Shown: positions 46,250 to 54,424 of the stretch, one piece after another
Position numbering within the stretch: the first letter of the stretch is position 1
Layout of the letters: every line of letters starts with the position of its first letter
Source of the DNA: Paenibacillus sp. BIHB 4019
Lineage (GTDB): Bacteria > Bacillota > Bacilli > Paenibacillales > Paenibacillaceae
Assembly: GCF_002741035.1 (NCBI RefSeq)
Contig: NZ_CP016808.1
Span: 2,790,001-2,854,000, forward strand
DNA length: 64,000 nucleotides
Reading direction: 5' to 3'
Program-made: the position numbers and the translations under genes
The notes under the pieces: model-generated
Told to the model about the DNA's origin: nothing
Database searches by the model: none
Seen by the model: the letters and a program-made list of their open reading frames with translations, nothing else

Positions 46250-46526
46250 AGTAACAAAAATGGAAAAACAGTCTTCAAATTAACACTAGAGACATGCTTA
46301 TATTTTATAGGTAGTTTGAATTTTAATGTTATCCAACATTCAGGAGATCAGGGGTTCAAAATTTGAGCTGTTTGTGACATTGAAATCAAGATAACTGGTT
46401 TCCAACTTTCTTTACATGGTATTTTTTAGCGGTTTCAGACTTTCTTTTTTTCGTATTTATCAAGAGCCGCTGCAAACCCAGTAGTATCAATAATTTTGGT
46501 TCCAGACTTTTTTATCACCCGACACT

Positions 46527-46986
46527 TGTGTGAAAACCTCAAAAAGTTGACCTAAGAATTACAAAGTCGCATCAAAGCTTATAAAGTCGTATCGAAAAGC
46601 CGAGCGAAACTCAGGTATCCACTCCTGTTTTCCTCGGCTCTTTTCATAAATCAGGGAAGCGGGTCTAGGGAGAAGGGGGGATCTTAAACGCCTCAAATCC
46701 CTTGTTCTATCAAGCTTTACCTCAATTTCTTTCTCCAATTTTCACTCCGATGCCGTTGCCCTAATCCCTTTCTTTCCCTTGCTCTACCCTGCCTTTACTC
46801 CTGCTTTTTCAACTCGAATTTATTTACTTTTTTATCACGTTTTTTCTCCGATTTGTAGGACGACTTTATTTGCTCAGGGTGAAATAGGTGAGAAGAGAAA
46901 AGGGGCGTTAAAGGCAGGTGCGGCAAGGCTTTGAGGTGATTTGGTGGGGGAGGGGGCGTAACACGACTTTTTAACGATTGCACACA
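46527..46986 (+). mobile_element. 460-bp gene-free Tn7-like mini-element (element B)
   Basis: It begins TGTGTGAAAACC with TnsB-like AAAGT sites whose G lies at 20, 40 and 60 from the end, then a terminator that shares an 18/19-base core with that of element A. It ends ...TTGCACACA, with an inverted GACTTT site exactly at position 20 from that end and further ones at about 123 and 160. The interior contains a long imperfect inverted repeat (46777-46810 with 46897-46928) and strong strand asymmetry, pyrimidine-rich then purine-rich, but no gene. It lies two bases after element A. Confidence 0.55.
46598..46644 (+). terminator. intrinsic terminator inside the right end of element B
   Basis: AGCCGAG and CTCGGCT enclose CAGG/CCTG and precede TTTT. 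ACTCAGGTATCCACTCCTG is nearly identical to the core of the terminator at 38252. Confidence 0.7.
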
Positions 46987-46987
46987 T

Positions 46988-47115
46988 TGTGATTCATTAC
47001 AATAAAGTGTTGTTCTGAACAATAAAGTTTTGTTTTCTTTAAAATTAACACAATAAAGTCTTGTTTTCTTTCTAAATAGGGAGTTGCAAAACGGAAATTA
47101 AAATTTATGAATCAA
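46988..47115 (+). other. third Tn7-like right end (element C)
   Basis: TGT at 46988 is followed by ACAATAAAGT sites whose G falls at positions 20 and 40 (47007, 47027), and a third site ACAATAAAGTCTTG with G at 47058. ACAATAAAGTCTT is the same string as in the Tn7 right end as I recall it. A terminator comes next at 47116. I find no matching left end farther right, so the extent of this element, and whether it once included the arabinan locus, is unknown. Confidence 0.5.
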
Positions 47116-47161
47116 CAAGGGTAGTCCTAAGTTATTTTACAGGGCTACCCTTGTTTTTTTT
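47116..47161 (+). terminator. intrinsic terminator inside the right end of element C
   Basis: CAAGGGTAG and CTACCCTTG form a 9-bp stem that extends through a mispaired TCC/GGG, followed by eight T. Its position after the TnsB-like sites repeats the layout of elements A and B. Confidence 0.75.
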
Positions 47162-47236
47162 GTGATTTTTAAATCGCTGTACTATTGAATCCTTTAGACT
47201 AGCTTTAAAAAGCTCAAATAAATGAATAAATGGTGA

Positions 47237-47446
47237 TTGATATTAGTAAACAAGCGGGTCTACAAATGGCTTGAGAAAGATAAAATCAAATTTAATAGCA
47301 ACTTAGAGGAAAGTCGTGATATTTGTATCCCAAAGAAACCATTCGAAAAAATTAATAACCCTTCTAAAGAATTTTTGAATAGAAGGCAAGATATGATGAG
47401 AAATGGTTTCCTCAAATTGACTGATCCTAAAGATGTTTTCCGCTAG
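47237..47446 (+). CDS. small hypothetical protein, doubtful
   Basis: A 69-residue, Lys/Asn-rich frame beginning at TTG 47237 without a clear ribosome site. The sequence (KKPFEKINNPSKEFLNRRQD) looks protein-like and not repetitive, so it may be a real small gene or the end of a decayed one. I recognise no family. Confidence 0.3.
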   Translation: MILVNKRVYKWLEKDKIKFNSNLEESRDICIPKKPFEKINNPSKEFLNRRQDMMRNGFLKLTDPKDVFR

Positions 47447-47949
47447 GGTAGAGGTGTAGAATGACAGCTGTAAATACCGAATAAGAAGCTTGATTTCGAT
47501 AGCATGGAAGTGTATCTGTCAGTTGCTCCACCGTACAGGGGCGATAATAGCTGTCCTCATCCATAGGAGTAGACCACAATCATGCAAGCTCCATATGTGT
47601 CTGTTTTCGCCAAGGTCGCAGATTATCTGATTGAACGTCGGCTAATGAGCGGTAGATTACAATATAAAAGACTGTTCCCAAATTACGTTAGTATTTGTGC
47701 ATGTCATGATCTAAAAATCGGACAGTATTCGTATAAAGAATGGTCAGTATCTCCCTCGATTGATGGCGAAGTATGATGGTTTCATCATTTGTACGACTAT
47801 AGGTATAGGCGAAGACAGGAATCACTAGATAGCATGCAAACGCTTACTGTTTCAATAGCCAATTAACTTAATATAGTGGGGCTCACATTAATTCGAAACG
47901 CAGAACATGCTACTACTGGTTCTATTGCCTAACGAAGGAGAGGTAAGAA
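47447..47949. other. intergenic region before the first arabinofuranosidase
   Basis: No gene that I can support. A 64-codon frame at 47582-47776 has no ribosome site. TGCAAACGCTTACT at 47835-47848 resembles a catabolite-response element (12 of 14 positions of TGWAANCGNTNWCA), which would fit carbon-catabolite control of the downstream glycosidase. GAAGGAGAGG at about 47934-47943 is the ribosome site of that gene. Confidence 0.4.
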
Positions 47950-50364
47950 TTGACTGTTAAAGGTACTTTGACTATCCATGCCAATGAACGCGGGGCAGCA
48001 ATGGGTGACTTGTTCGGTATTTTCTTTGAGGATCTGAATCATGCTGCAGACGGAGGACTGTATGCTGAACTTGTCCGCAACCGCTCCTTTGAGTTTGATC
48101 CGATTGATCATCCTGATTTTCATGCACTGACGGCTTGGGCCAAGGTAGAGCATGGAGGCGGCAAGTGTGAGGTTAGGGTTGAACGAGATATCCCTTTGAA
48201 CAGCCGAAATGTCAATTACGCGGTCATTGATATTGAGGTTGAGGGTGACGGCGTCGGAATTCAGAATGAGGGTTTTAATAGCGGCATCCCAGTTAAATCA
48301 GGGGAAAACTATCTGTTCTCGATGTATGCACGTAGAAATAGTAGCTTCGACGCGCCTGTTAAGGTTGAACTGCAAGGGTTAGATGGCAGTATCTATGCTG
48401 AAGCCTTTATCATGGTGGAGTCGGACAAGTGGACGAAATACGAGGCGCGTCTAACGTCTTCAGCTACTGATTATAGTGGAAGGCTCGTTGTCAAGACCAA
48501 GGGTACAGGAAAGCTTTATCTCGACATGATTTCTCTGTTCCCTGCACTAACATTCCACAATCGAACGAATGGCATGCGTGAAGATATCGCCAAGATGATC
48601 GCTGATTTGAAGCCTAAGTTTATGAGATTCCCAGGCGGCTGCCTCGTTCATGATGGATCACTAAACGCAGATGACCGTGATTCGATGTATCGCTGGAAAA
48701 ACACGATCGGTGCTGTTGAGCAGCGGCCAGCACGTCGCAGCAACTGGCGATACAATCAGACGCTGGGTCTTGGTTATTATGAATACTTCTTGTTCTGCGA
48801 GGATATTGCTGCCAAGCCAATCCCGATTTTACCAGCAGGTTATGATCCACATCATAAGAGAATTGTACCAATAGATGAGCTTCAGCCATGGATAGAGGAT
48901 GCGCTCGACCTTATTGAATTTGCGAATGGGGATGTGACAAGCAAGTGGGGTTCGATTCGTGCCGGACTTGGCCATCCAGAGCCGTTCGATTTGGAATATA
49001 TCGGAATCGGGAATGAAGAGGTAGGTGAGCCTTTCTTCGAGCGATATGCTTACTTCCATCGTGCAATTAAGGCGAAATATCCAGCCATCAAAATAATTAA
49101 TTCCAGCGGTCCATTCTCGGCAGGCAGCGAATATGAGCGCGGCTGGCGATCTGCGCGCGAGAATAGGTCTGACCTTGTGGATGAGCATTATTACCAATCA
49201 CCGGAGTGGATGCTGACGAATCACCGCCGCTACGACGGATTTAAGGCGGAAGATCCACATGTATTTCTGGGCGAATACGCTTCAGGGGGCAGTACCTACT
49301 ACAATGCGCTAGCGGAAGCGGCTTACATGACCGGACTGGAGCGCAATGCACATGCCGTCGACCTTGCCTGCTATGCGCCTATGCTCTGCAACGTTGATTA
49401 TATGAACTGGAGTCCAAATTTAATTTGGTTCAATAATCATCAAGTTTATGGCTCGGCCAATTATTATGTGCAGAAGCTATTCATGCATCATCAAGGCGAT
49501 TATGTGCTTCCGGTTGAAGCGGAAGGTTTCAAGCCGCTCGTTCAGCTGGAAATCAGACCGATTGAAGGGATCATTGCGATTGGGGCTGATCAAGGCTCGG
49601 TCGAGTTTTCACGGATTCGTCTTGTCAATCACGTAACCGGGGATATCCAAGAGTTTAGCGGTGATCGAATCCTTCTGTCCGACACGCAGGAAGCACGTGT
49701 GAATGGCACGGCACGTCGCATGTTGGAGATTGAGTCAATTGCGAGTGAGCATTACACGTTGTCGATGACGGCAAGGAGGATAGAAGGACGCAAAGGGTTA
49801 TTCATCCACTTCGGCAGAAGCGATGACCGGAATCAGATTTTATGGGAAATTGGAGGGTGGCAGAATCAGGACTCGATGATTAACGTCTTCGTGAACGGAA
49901 GAAGCTCTATCCTAACCCAAAGCTTGTTTACGGTAGAAACAGATGTCGATTACCATCTTGTACTGGAGGTTCAGGGGAGGACGATTCGAGCCTTTATCGA
50001 CGGCACCCTAGTTGCTGATACAGAAGATCGACTACCCGTCATTGAACCGCTCTACTATTCCTCTAGCATAGACGAGGTAAATGGCGATGTCATTTTGAAG
50101 GTTGTCAATGTTCAAAATGAGGTTGCGCCTGTTCGCATCAATCTGGAAGGGCTCGATAATGTGTCATTGAATATTGAAATATCGGAACTGTCAGGATATG
50201 CCCTTGAGGACGAGAACAGCTTCGGAGATCCGAAACGAATTGTACCGTCATATACCGTGCTCCATTCGCAAGGTAACGGCTTCGACTATACGTTCTCAGG
50301 TCAATCGTTCACCGTATTGCGGATGAAGAAATTATCGAATGTCCACATTCGGGAGGAGAAGTAG
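47950..50364 (+). CDS. GH51 alpha-L-arabinofuranosidase, copy 1
   Basis: An 804-residue glycosidase that removes arabinofuranose side groups from arabinan or arabinoxylan fragments. The start FGIFFEDLNHAADGGLYAEL and KFMRFPGGCLVHDG are GH51 hallmarks. The acid/base Glu is in YIGIGNEEVGEPFFERY and the nucleophile Glu in VFLGEYASGGSTYYN. A carbohydrate-binding-like segment (about residues 70-190) lies inside the N-terminal half, and a LamG-like jelly-roll region (about 610-720) near the end. No signal peptide is seen, so it probably acts in the cytoplasm on imported oligosaccharides. It starts at TTG 47950 and is a full-length paralogue of the enzyme at 57079. A GH43 remnant follows its stop in the same frame. 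Confidence 0.93.
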   Translation: MTVKGTLTIHANERGAAMGDLFGIFFEDLNHAADGGLYAELVRNRSFEFDPIDHPDFHALTAWAKVEHGGGKCEVRVERDIPLNSRNVNYAVIDIEVEGDGVGIQNEGFNSGIPVKSGENYLFSMYARRNSSFDAPVKVELQGLDGSIYAEAFIMVESDKWTKYEARLTSSATDYSGRLVVKTKGTGKLYLDMISLFPALTFHNRTNGMREDIAKMIADLKPKFMRFPGGCLVHDGSLNADDRDSMYRWKNTIGAVEQRPARRSNWRYNQTLGLGYYEYFLFCEDIAAKPIPILPAGYDPHHKRIVPIDELQPWIEDALDLIEFANGDVTSKWGSIRAGLGHPEPFDLEYIGIGNEEVGEPFFERYAYFHRAIKAKYPAIKIINSSGPFSAGSEYERGWRSARENRSDLVDEHYYQSPEWMLTNHRRYDGFKAEDPHVFLGEYASGGSTYYNALAEAAYMTGLERNAHAVDLACYAPMLCNVDYMNWSPNLIWFNNHQVYGSANYYVQKLFMHHQGDYVLPVEAEGFKPLVQLEIRPIEGIIAIGADQGSVEFSRIRLVNHVTGDIQEFSGDRILLSDTQEARVNGTARRMLEIESIASEHYTLSMTARRIEGRKGLFIHFGRSDDRNQILWEIGGWQNQDSMINVFVNGRSSILTQSLFTVETDVDYHLVLEVQGRTIRAFIDGTLVADTEDRLPVIEPLYYSSSIDEVNGDVILKVVNVQNEVAPVRINLEGLDNVSLNIEISELSGYALEDENSFGDPKRIVPSYTVLHSQGNGFDYTFSGQSFTVLRMKKLSNVHIREEK

Positions 50365-50367
50365 AAG

Positions 50368-50643
50368 AGCGCCTACTTATTCGTTCATTTTAACGAGAAG
50401 AAGACGCCAGATGAGGAGCAGGTGTATTTCGGTGTCAGCCTTGATGGATTTAACTGGGAGCAGGTGAACGGCAGACAGCCGGTCTTGTGGAGCAATCAAG
50501 ACGATCAAGGGGGACGTGGTCATACGATTGTGCGAACAAAGTCTGGCCGAATTTATACTCTAGCTATCGGCACTTATCGTGGCAATAACACAACGATTTT
50601 CCTGGACCATGCCTTCAACTTATTTACTGAAAAGCTGGACTAA
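50368..50643 (+). pseudogene. truncated GH43-type glycosidase
   Basis: Directly after the GH51 stop codon and in the same frame, the sequence continues SAYLFVHFNEKKTPDEEQ, then VYFGVSLDGFNWEQVNG and PVLWSNQDDQGGRGHTIVRT, which looks like the first 90 residues of a GH43 beta-xylosidase/arabinofuranosidase. A full domain needs about 300 residues, but the frame stops at 50643 and no continuation is visible. There is no start codon with a ribosome site at its beginning. It is most likely a gene broken by deletion; fusion to GH51 with a nonsense mutation is the alternative. Confidence 0.65.
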
Positions 50644-50668
50644 GTGTTTCTAACTATAGCAATACAAT

Positions 50669-50697
50669 GGGCTGCGGATCTATTGGCAGCCCTTTTA
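50669..50697 (+). terminator. probable terminator after the GH43 remnant
   Basis: GGGCTGC and GCAGCCC form a 7-bp stem followed by TTTTATG. It separates the first glycosidase from the transporter operon. Confidence 0.55.
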
Positions 50698-50739
50698 TGT
50701 TTGAAAAACGATGTGGATAAGTTTATAGATATCACAAAA

Positions 50740-50796
50740 ACGGACAGTATGTTTTGAAAAAATGGTCCGTATCTTGGATTAAAAACGGAAATTATA
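50740..50796 (+). promoter_or_regulatory. promoter/operator region of the sugar transporter operon
   Basis: ACGGAC (50740-50745) and GTCCGT (50765-50770) form an inverted repeat, and AAAAACGGA recurs at 50781-50788. TATAAT follows at 50793. The -35 is poor, as expected for a promoter needing an activator, and the YesN-type regulator encoded at 56233 is the obvious candidate. AAGGAGGGGG lies before ATG 50824. Confidence 0.5.
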
Positions 50797-50823
50797 ATAA
50801 AGGTAAGGAGGGGGAAAACAGAG

Positions 50824-51804
50824 ATGAAAACGGATTCAAGTGTGATTGGGAACAAAGGCGCTCCAATTAATCGCATTACATGGATACAGTTTAAACGGCA
50901 ATTATATCCGCAGACCTTTGTACTTTTAGGGGTTTTATTCCTATTAATCTTTTCTTACATTCCAATGATTGGGATCATAATGGCGTTCAAGGATTACAAA
51001 ATTTCTACAGGTGTTCAGGGGATTTTCACGAGCGATTGGGTTGGACTCAAATATTTTTATGAGTTTGTGAACGATTACAGGTTTTATGACCTGGTTAGAA
51101 ATACATTGGTAATCAGTATTCTGAAAATTATTTTTGCTTTTCCAATCCCGATCTTGTTCGCCATTATGTTGAATGAGCTGCGAGGAATGGCATTCAAGCG
51201 AATTGTACAAACCGTCAGTTACTTCCCGCACTTTATCTCTTGGGTTGTTGTGTTGGGATTGGCATATGTATTTCTTTCCGCTCAAGATGGTATCGTCAAT
51301 ACGTTATTGATGAATCTGCATATTATCGACAAGCCATTAAACATATTAACCGATCCAAGCAAGTTTTGGGGATTGGCAGTCGGAAGTGCTGTTTGGAAAG
51401 AAGCTGGTTGGTGGACGATCATTTTCTTGGCAGCGATTGCAGGAATCAACCCTTCCCTATATGAAGCAGCTCAGATGGATGGCGCTGGTCGTCTAAAACG
51501 AATCTGGCATATAACATTGCCTGGTATGCAAGGTGCGGTTATTGTTGTAATGGTTATGTCAATCGGTAGTCTACTGGGCGGCGGTTTGGTTGGTTCAAAC
51601 TTTGAACAAGCTTTCTTGCTCGGAAATTCTGTAAACAGTGATACGTCTGAAATTGTCCAAACTTATGCCTTTAAGGTTGGTCTTGCAGAGGGACGGTTTG
51701 CATATGCGACAGCGATTGATTTTGTACAATCAATGATTTCGGTATTTTTAATTTTCACAAGCAACTATTTGGCTAAGAAATTTTCAGGACAGGGGTTATT
51801 CTAA
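50824..51804 (+). CDS. sugar ABC transporter permease (LplB type)
   Basis: A 326-residue permease with six membrane segments (LFLLIFSYIPMIGIIMAFKD is the characteristic LplB entry). The EAA loop is LYEAAQMDGAGRLKRIWHIT, which contacts the ATPase. It belongs to CUT1-type importers for complex or oligomeric sugars. The TAA stop overlaps the ATG of the second permease. No ATPase gene is in the locus, so a shared MsmX-type ATPase elsewhere is expected. Confidence 0.94.
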   Translation: MKTDSSVIGNKGAPINRITWIQFKRQLYPQTFVLLGVLFLLIFSYIPMIGIIMAFKDYKISTGVQGIFTSDWVGLKYFYEFVNDYRFYDLVRNTLVISILKIIFAFPIPILFAIMLNELRGMAFKRIVQTVSYFPHFISWVVVLGLAYVFLSAQDGIVNTLLMNLHIIDKPLNILTDPSKFWGLAVGSAVWKEAGWWTIIFLAAIAGINPSLYEAAQMDGAGRLKRIWHITLPGMQGAVIVVMVMSIGSLLGGGLVGSNFEQAFLLGNSVNSDTSEIVQTYAFKVGLAEGRFAYATAIDFVQSMISVFLIFTSNYLAKKFSGQGLF

Positions 51805-52706
51805 TGGATAGCATACTCAAACATTGGCGACGAAGAACCTTTGAGGATTGGGTTGTTGACACGTTAAATACGCTCTTGATGCTAGTTGTTTTAATCGCTA
51901 CTTTATATCCATTTTATTATGTTCTCATCATTTCATTTAATGAAGGCGTTGATGCATCAAGAGGAGGGATTTACTTCTGGCCGAGGAAATTTACTTTAGA
52001 AAATTATACGACCTTCATTAATGATTATAAATGGAGAGCTGGTTTTCTTGTATCTTCTGCACGAACGATCGTTGGAACAGTGTTAGGTGTGTTATTTACA
52101 AGCCTTGTTGCTTACGGCCTGTCGTACAAGAATCTGATTTTTAAGAAGATATACTTTCCAATCATTATCGTAGCCATGTACTTCTCAGGTGGCTTAATTC
52201 CTTATTATGTTGTCCTTCGAGAATTGCATCTGTTGAATCACTTTGGTGTGTATGTCATTCCGACGATGTTAAATTTATTTTTCCTGCTCATTGCGATTTC
52301 ATTCTTTAGAGAAATTCCGGAAGATTTGCAAGAGTCAGCGCGAATTGATGGAGCAAGTGATCTGAAGATTTTCTATACCATTATTCTTCCTGTATCACGG
52401 CCGCTTCTGGCTACGATGTCGCTATTTCTAGGTGTTGGCCAATGGAATTCATGGATGGATTCAGCCTATTTCGTCCAGAATGAGAACCTTCGTACATTGA
52501 CATACCGGATGATTGAAATAACGAATCAAAGTACGATGCCGCTTGATGCAGCGAGCTCTGCTTACGCGAGCACAATGACCACGGTTACGACGTTTTCGAT
52601 TCAAATTACAGCGATGGTTGTCGCGATATTGCCGATCGTCTGCGTCTATCCTTTCTTACAGAAGCATTTCGTAAAAGGTGTAATGCTCGGCGCAGTGAAA
52701 GGCTAA
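51804..52706 (+). CDS. sugar ABC transporter permease (YtcP/LplC type)
   Basis: A 300-residue permease, partner of the LplB-type protein, with six membrane segments and the EAA loop LQESARIDGASDLKIFYTII. The C-terminus CVYPFLQKHFVKGVMLGAVKG is typical of the family. It overlaps the upstream gene by one base (TAATG) and is followed after 61 bases by the binding-protein gene. Confidence 0.94.
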   Translation: MDSILKHWRRRTFEDWVVDTLNTLLMLVVLIATLYPFYYVLIISFNEGVDASRGGIYFWPRKFTLENYTTFINDYKWRAGFLVSSARTIVGTVLGVLFTSLVAYGLSYKNLIFKKIYFPIIIVAMYFSGGLIPYYVVLRELHLLNHFGVYVIPTMLNLFFLLIAISFFREIPEDLQESARIDGASDLKIFYTIILPVSRPLLATMSLFLGVGQWNSWMDSAYFVQNENLRTLTYRMIEITNQSTMPLDAASSAYASTMTTVTTFSIQITAMVVAILPIVCVYPFLQKHFVKGVMLGAVKG

Positions 52707-52767
52707 TAATCTGCTATTAAAATCGAATGGTTTTAATATAAAAAAACAATTTATTGGGGGAATATCG

Positions 52768-54336
52768 ATGCAACAAATGGGCAGAAAGAAACGGGTCAAC
52801 TCATTCATCGTCATCGGCATGATGGTTTCATTACTCTCGGCTTGCTCAGGGAACAGCAGTTCCGAAAGCCCGGCAGCTAATGCCGGAGGACAAGTAACTC
52901 CATCAGAATCGACAAGCAGTAAAGAACCTGTTGAGTTGAGTGTATTCGTCAACCATCCGTGGTTCCCTGTTAAAGATTGGTCTGGTTCCATTCCTGAAAT
53001 GATTACCGAGAAAACAGGCGTTAAACTTAAAGTGACTGTAGCAGCAGATGATAAGCAGCTGCCATTGATGATTGCATCTGGCGACTTGCCTGACTTGGTC
53101 TTCACATCTACTAATCTAGATCGACTGGCGGATCCTGCAGTATCTTACTCCTGGAATGAACTGATTGAGAAATACGCACCTGACTTTAAGCCAGACCAGG
53201 ATCGAATTGCAATTAATACGGAAACTGATGGTAATTTCTATACGATCCGAAATAACTTCGCTACGCAAGCGGAATGGGATGCCAATCCTAATGCGTCGGT
53301 TTCACCTGGCGCACTTGGGATTCGCCAAGATATTATGGATGCATTGGGCAAACCTGCTCTCAACAATTTGCAAGATCTTGAAAACATTCTCGGGCAAGTG
53401 AAAGCGAAATACCCGGATATGATTCCACTTATGCTCGATAAAAACTGGGGCTATTATTATTTAAAGCAGCAATTCGGTATCCCGACGATAACGACGGATC
53501 TGTATGAGAAGGATGGTAAAGTGTCATACTATATTAACCATCCGAAGAGTCTTGACTACTACAAATATATAAACAGTCTTTATCGTAACGAATATATTAC
53601 CGGTGAGAACTTTGCTTTCAAAGACACGCTTCGAGATAATGATTATGTCTTGAAAGGCAAAGTATTTGCTGAGGCAGATAATACGAATGATATTGATAAC
53701 ATGAACAGCCAAATTAAGCTGGACAATAACGCTAAACTTACCCAGTTGGTAAAACCTTTGGGCAGCGATGCTAAATATTATAATGCCAGTGTCGGTTGGT
53801 CTGGTGTATATATAACCAAAGAAAACAAAAACCCAGAAGCCTCCATCAAGTTTATGCAATACATGTTCTCTGAAGAAGGCCAGAAACTGGGATTGTGGGG
53901 TATTGAAGGCAAACACTATAAATGGAATAACGAAGGCAAATATCCTGAGCTGCTTTATAAGCAAGGTGACAGCGATTACATTAATAAAGAAGGAATAGGG
54001 TTCTGGGGATTGATGTCGAATAGCGCTGCTATTGATATTGCAGATCCGAATATCGAGTCTTCACATGTAAAGAAAGCTGCAAAGGATACAATGGTACTTG
54101 TTCCTGCATTAGGGCTACTCGTGCCTAAATCCGATTCCGAAGAAGGAGTGATCCTATCCAAGTTGAAAGAAATGATAAGTACAGAGGAAGTTAGGATTTT
54201 CATGTCTGACTCCGAAGAATCTGCGGTTAAAGCTTATAACGATATGCTGGCGAAAGCTGAGCAAATTGGCCTGAGTAAATATGAGGCATGGCTCAACAAA
54301 AAGTATGAGGAAGTAAAACCGTTATTTCAGAAATAA
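52768..54336 (+). CDS. sugar ABC transporter substrate-binding lipoprotein (LplA type)
   Basis: A 522-residue extracellular receptor with signal peptide and lipobox LSAC (residues 24-27), then a Ser/Gly-rich tether. It resembles the large LplA/YtcQ-type solute-binding proteins found with LplB/YtcP permeases. Context predicts arabino-oligosaccharides or arabinoxylan fragments as ligand. A GGGGG ribosome site precedes ATG 52768, and a terminator follows at 54351. Confidence 0.92.
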   Translation: MQQMGRKKRVNSFIVIGMMVSLLSACSGNSSSESPAANAGGQVTPSESTSSKEPVELSVFVNHPWFPVKDWSGSIPEMITEKTGVKLKVTVAADDKQLPLMIASGDLPDLVFTSTNLDRLADPAVSYSWNELIEKYAPDFKPDQDRIAINTETDGNFYTIRNNFATQAEWDANPNASVSPGALGIRQDIMDALGKPALNNLQDLENILGQVKAKYPDMIPLMLDKNWGYYYLKQQFGIPTITTDLYEKDGKVSYYINHPKSLDYYKYINSLYRNEYITGENFAFKDTLRDNDYVLKGKVFAEADNTNDIDNMNSQIKLDNNAKLTQLVKPLGSDAKYYNASVGWSGVYITKENKNPEASIKFMQYMFSEEGQKLGLWGIEGKHYKWNNEGKYPELLYKQGDSDYINKEGIGFWGLMSNSAAIDIADPNIESSHVKKAAKDTMVLVPALGLLVPKSDSEEGVILSKLKEMISTEEVRIFMSDSEESAVKAYNDMLAKAEQIGLSKYEAWLNKKYEEVKPLFQK

Positions 54337-54350
54337 TAAAAAATAAATGA

Positions 54351-54393
54351 AGTAGGAGGAGTCAGAGCTAATGCACTGACTTTCCTGCTTTTT
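54351..54393 (+). terminator. intrinsic terminator after the sugar transporter operon
   Basis: AGTAGGAGGAGTCAG and CTGACTTTCCTGCTT pair with one mismatch and are followed by TTT. Partial read-through into the two-component genes is possible because they start within 90 bases. Confidence 0.75.
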
Positions 54394-54424
54394 ATTACGA
54401 AACGATACTCTGAAAAGTAAAGAA

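Larger units (their letters stand above)
38182..46524 (+). mobile_element. Tn7-like element remnant at attTn7 carrying a defence operon (element A)
   Basis: The glmS-proximal end begins TGT 21 bases after the glmS stop, close to the classical Tn7 site. The bases AGTC/AAAGT fall with their G at positions 20, 40 and 61 from that end, including CACAGAAAGTCCAACACTGA, similar to Tn7 TnsB sites. The far end finishes ...TATCACCCGACA, and inverted sites (GACTTT or AACTTT) lie at positions 18, 85 and 119 from it, like the wider spacing of Tn7 left ends. The interior is AT-rich and has four intact genes but no tnsABCDE. I could not match a 5-base target duplication (CCCCC versus CTTGT), so boundaries are provisional. 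Confidence 0.6.

Noticed and set aside
38177..46529. A 5-base target-site duplication around element A.
   Set aside because: The flanks read CCCCC on the left and CTTGT on the right and do not match, so no duplication is claimed.
47582..47776. A 64-codon forward frame.
   Set aside because: No ribosome site, no recognisable motif, and it lies in a degraded intergenic stretch.
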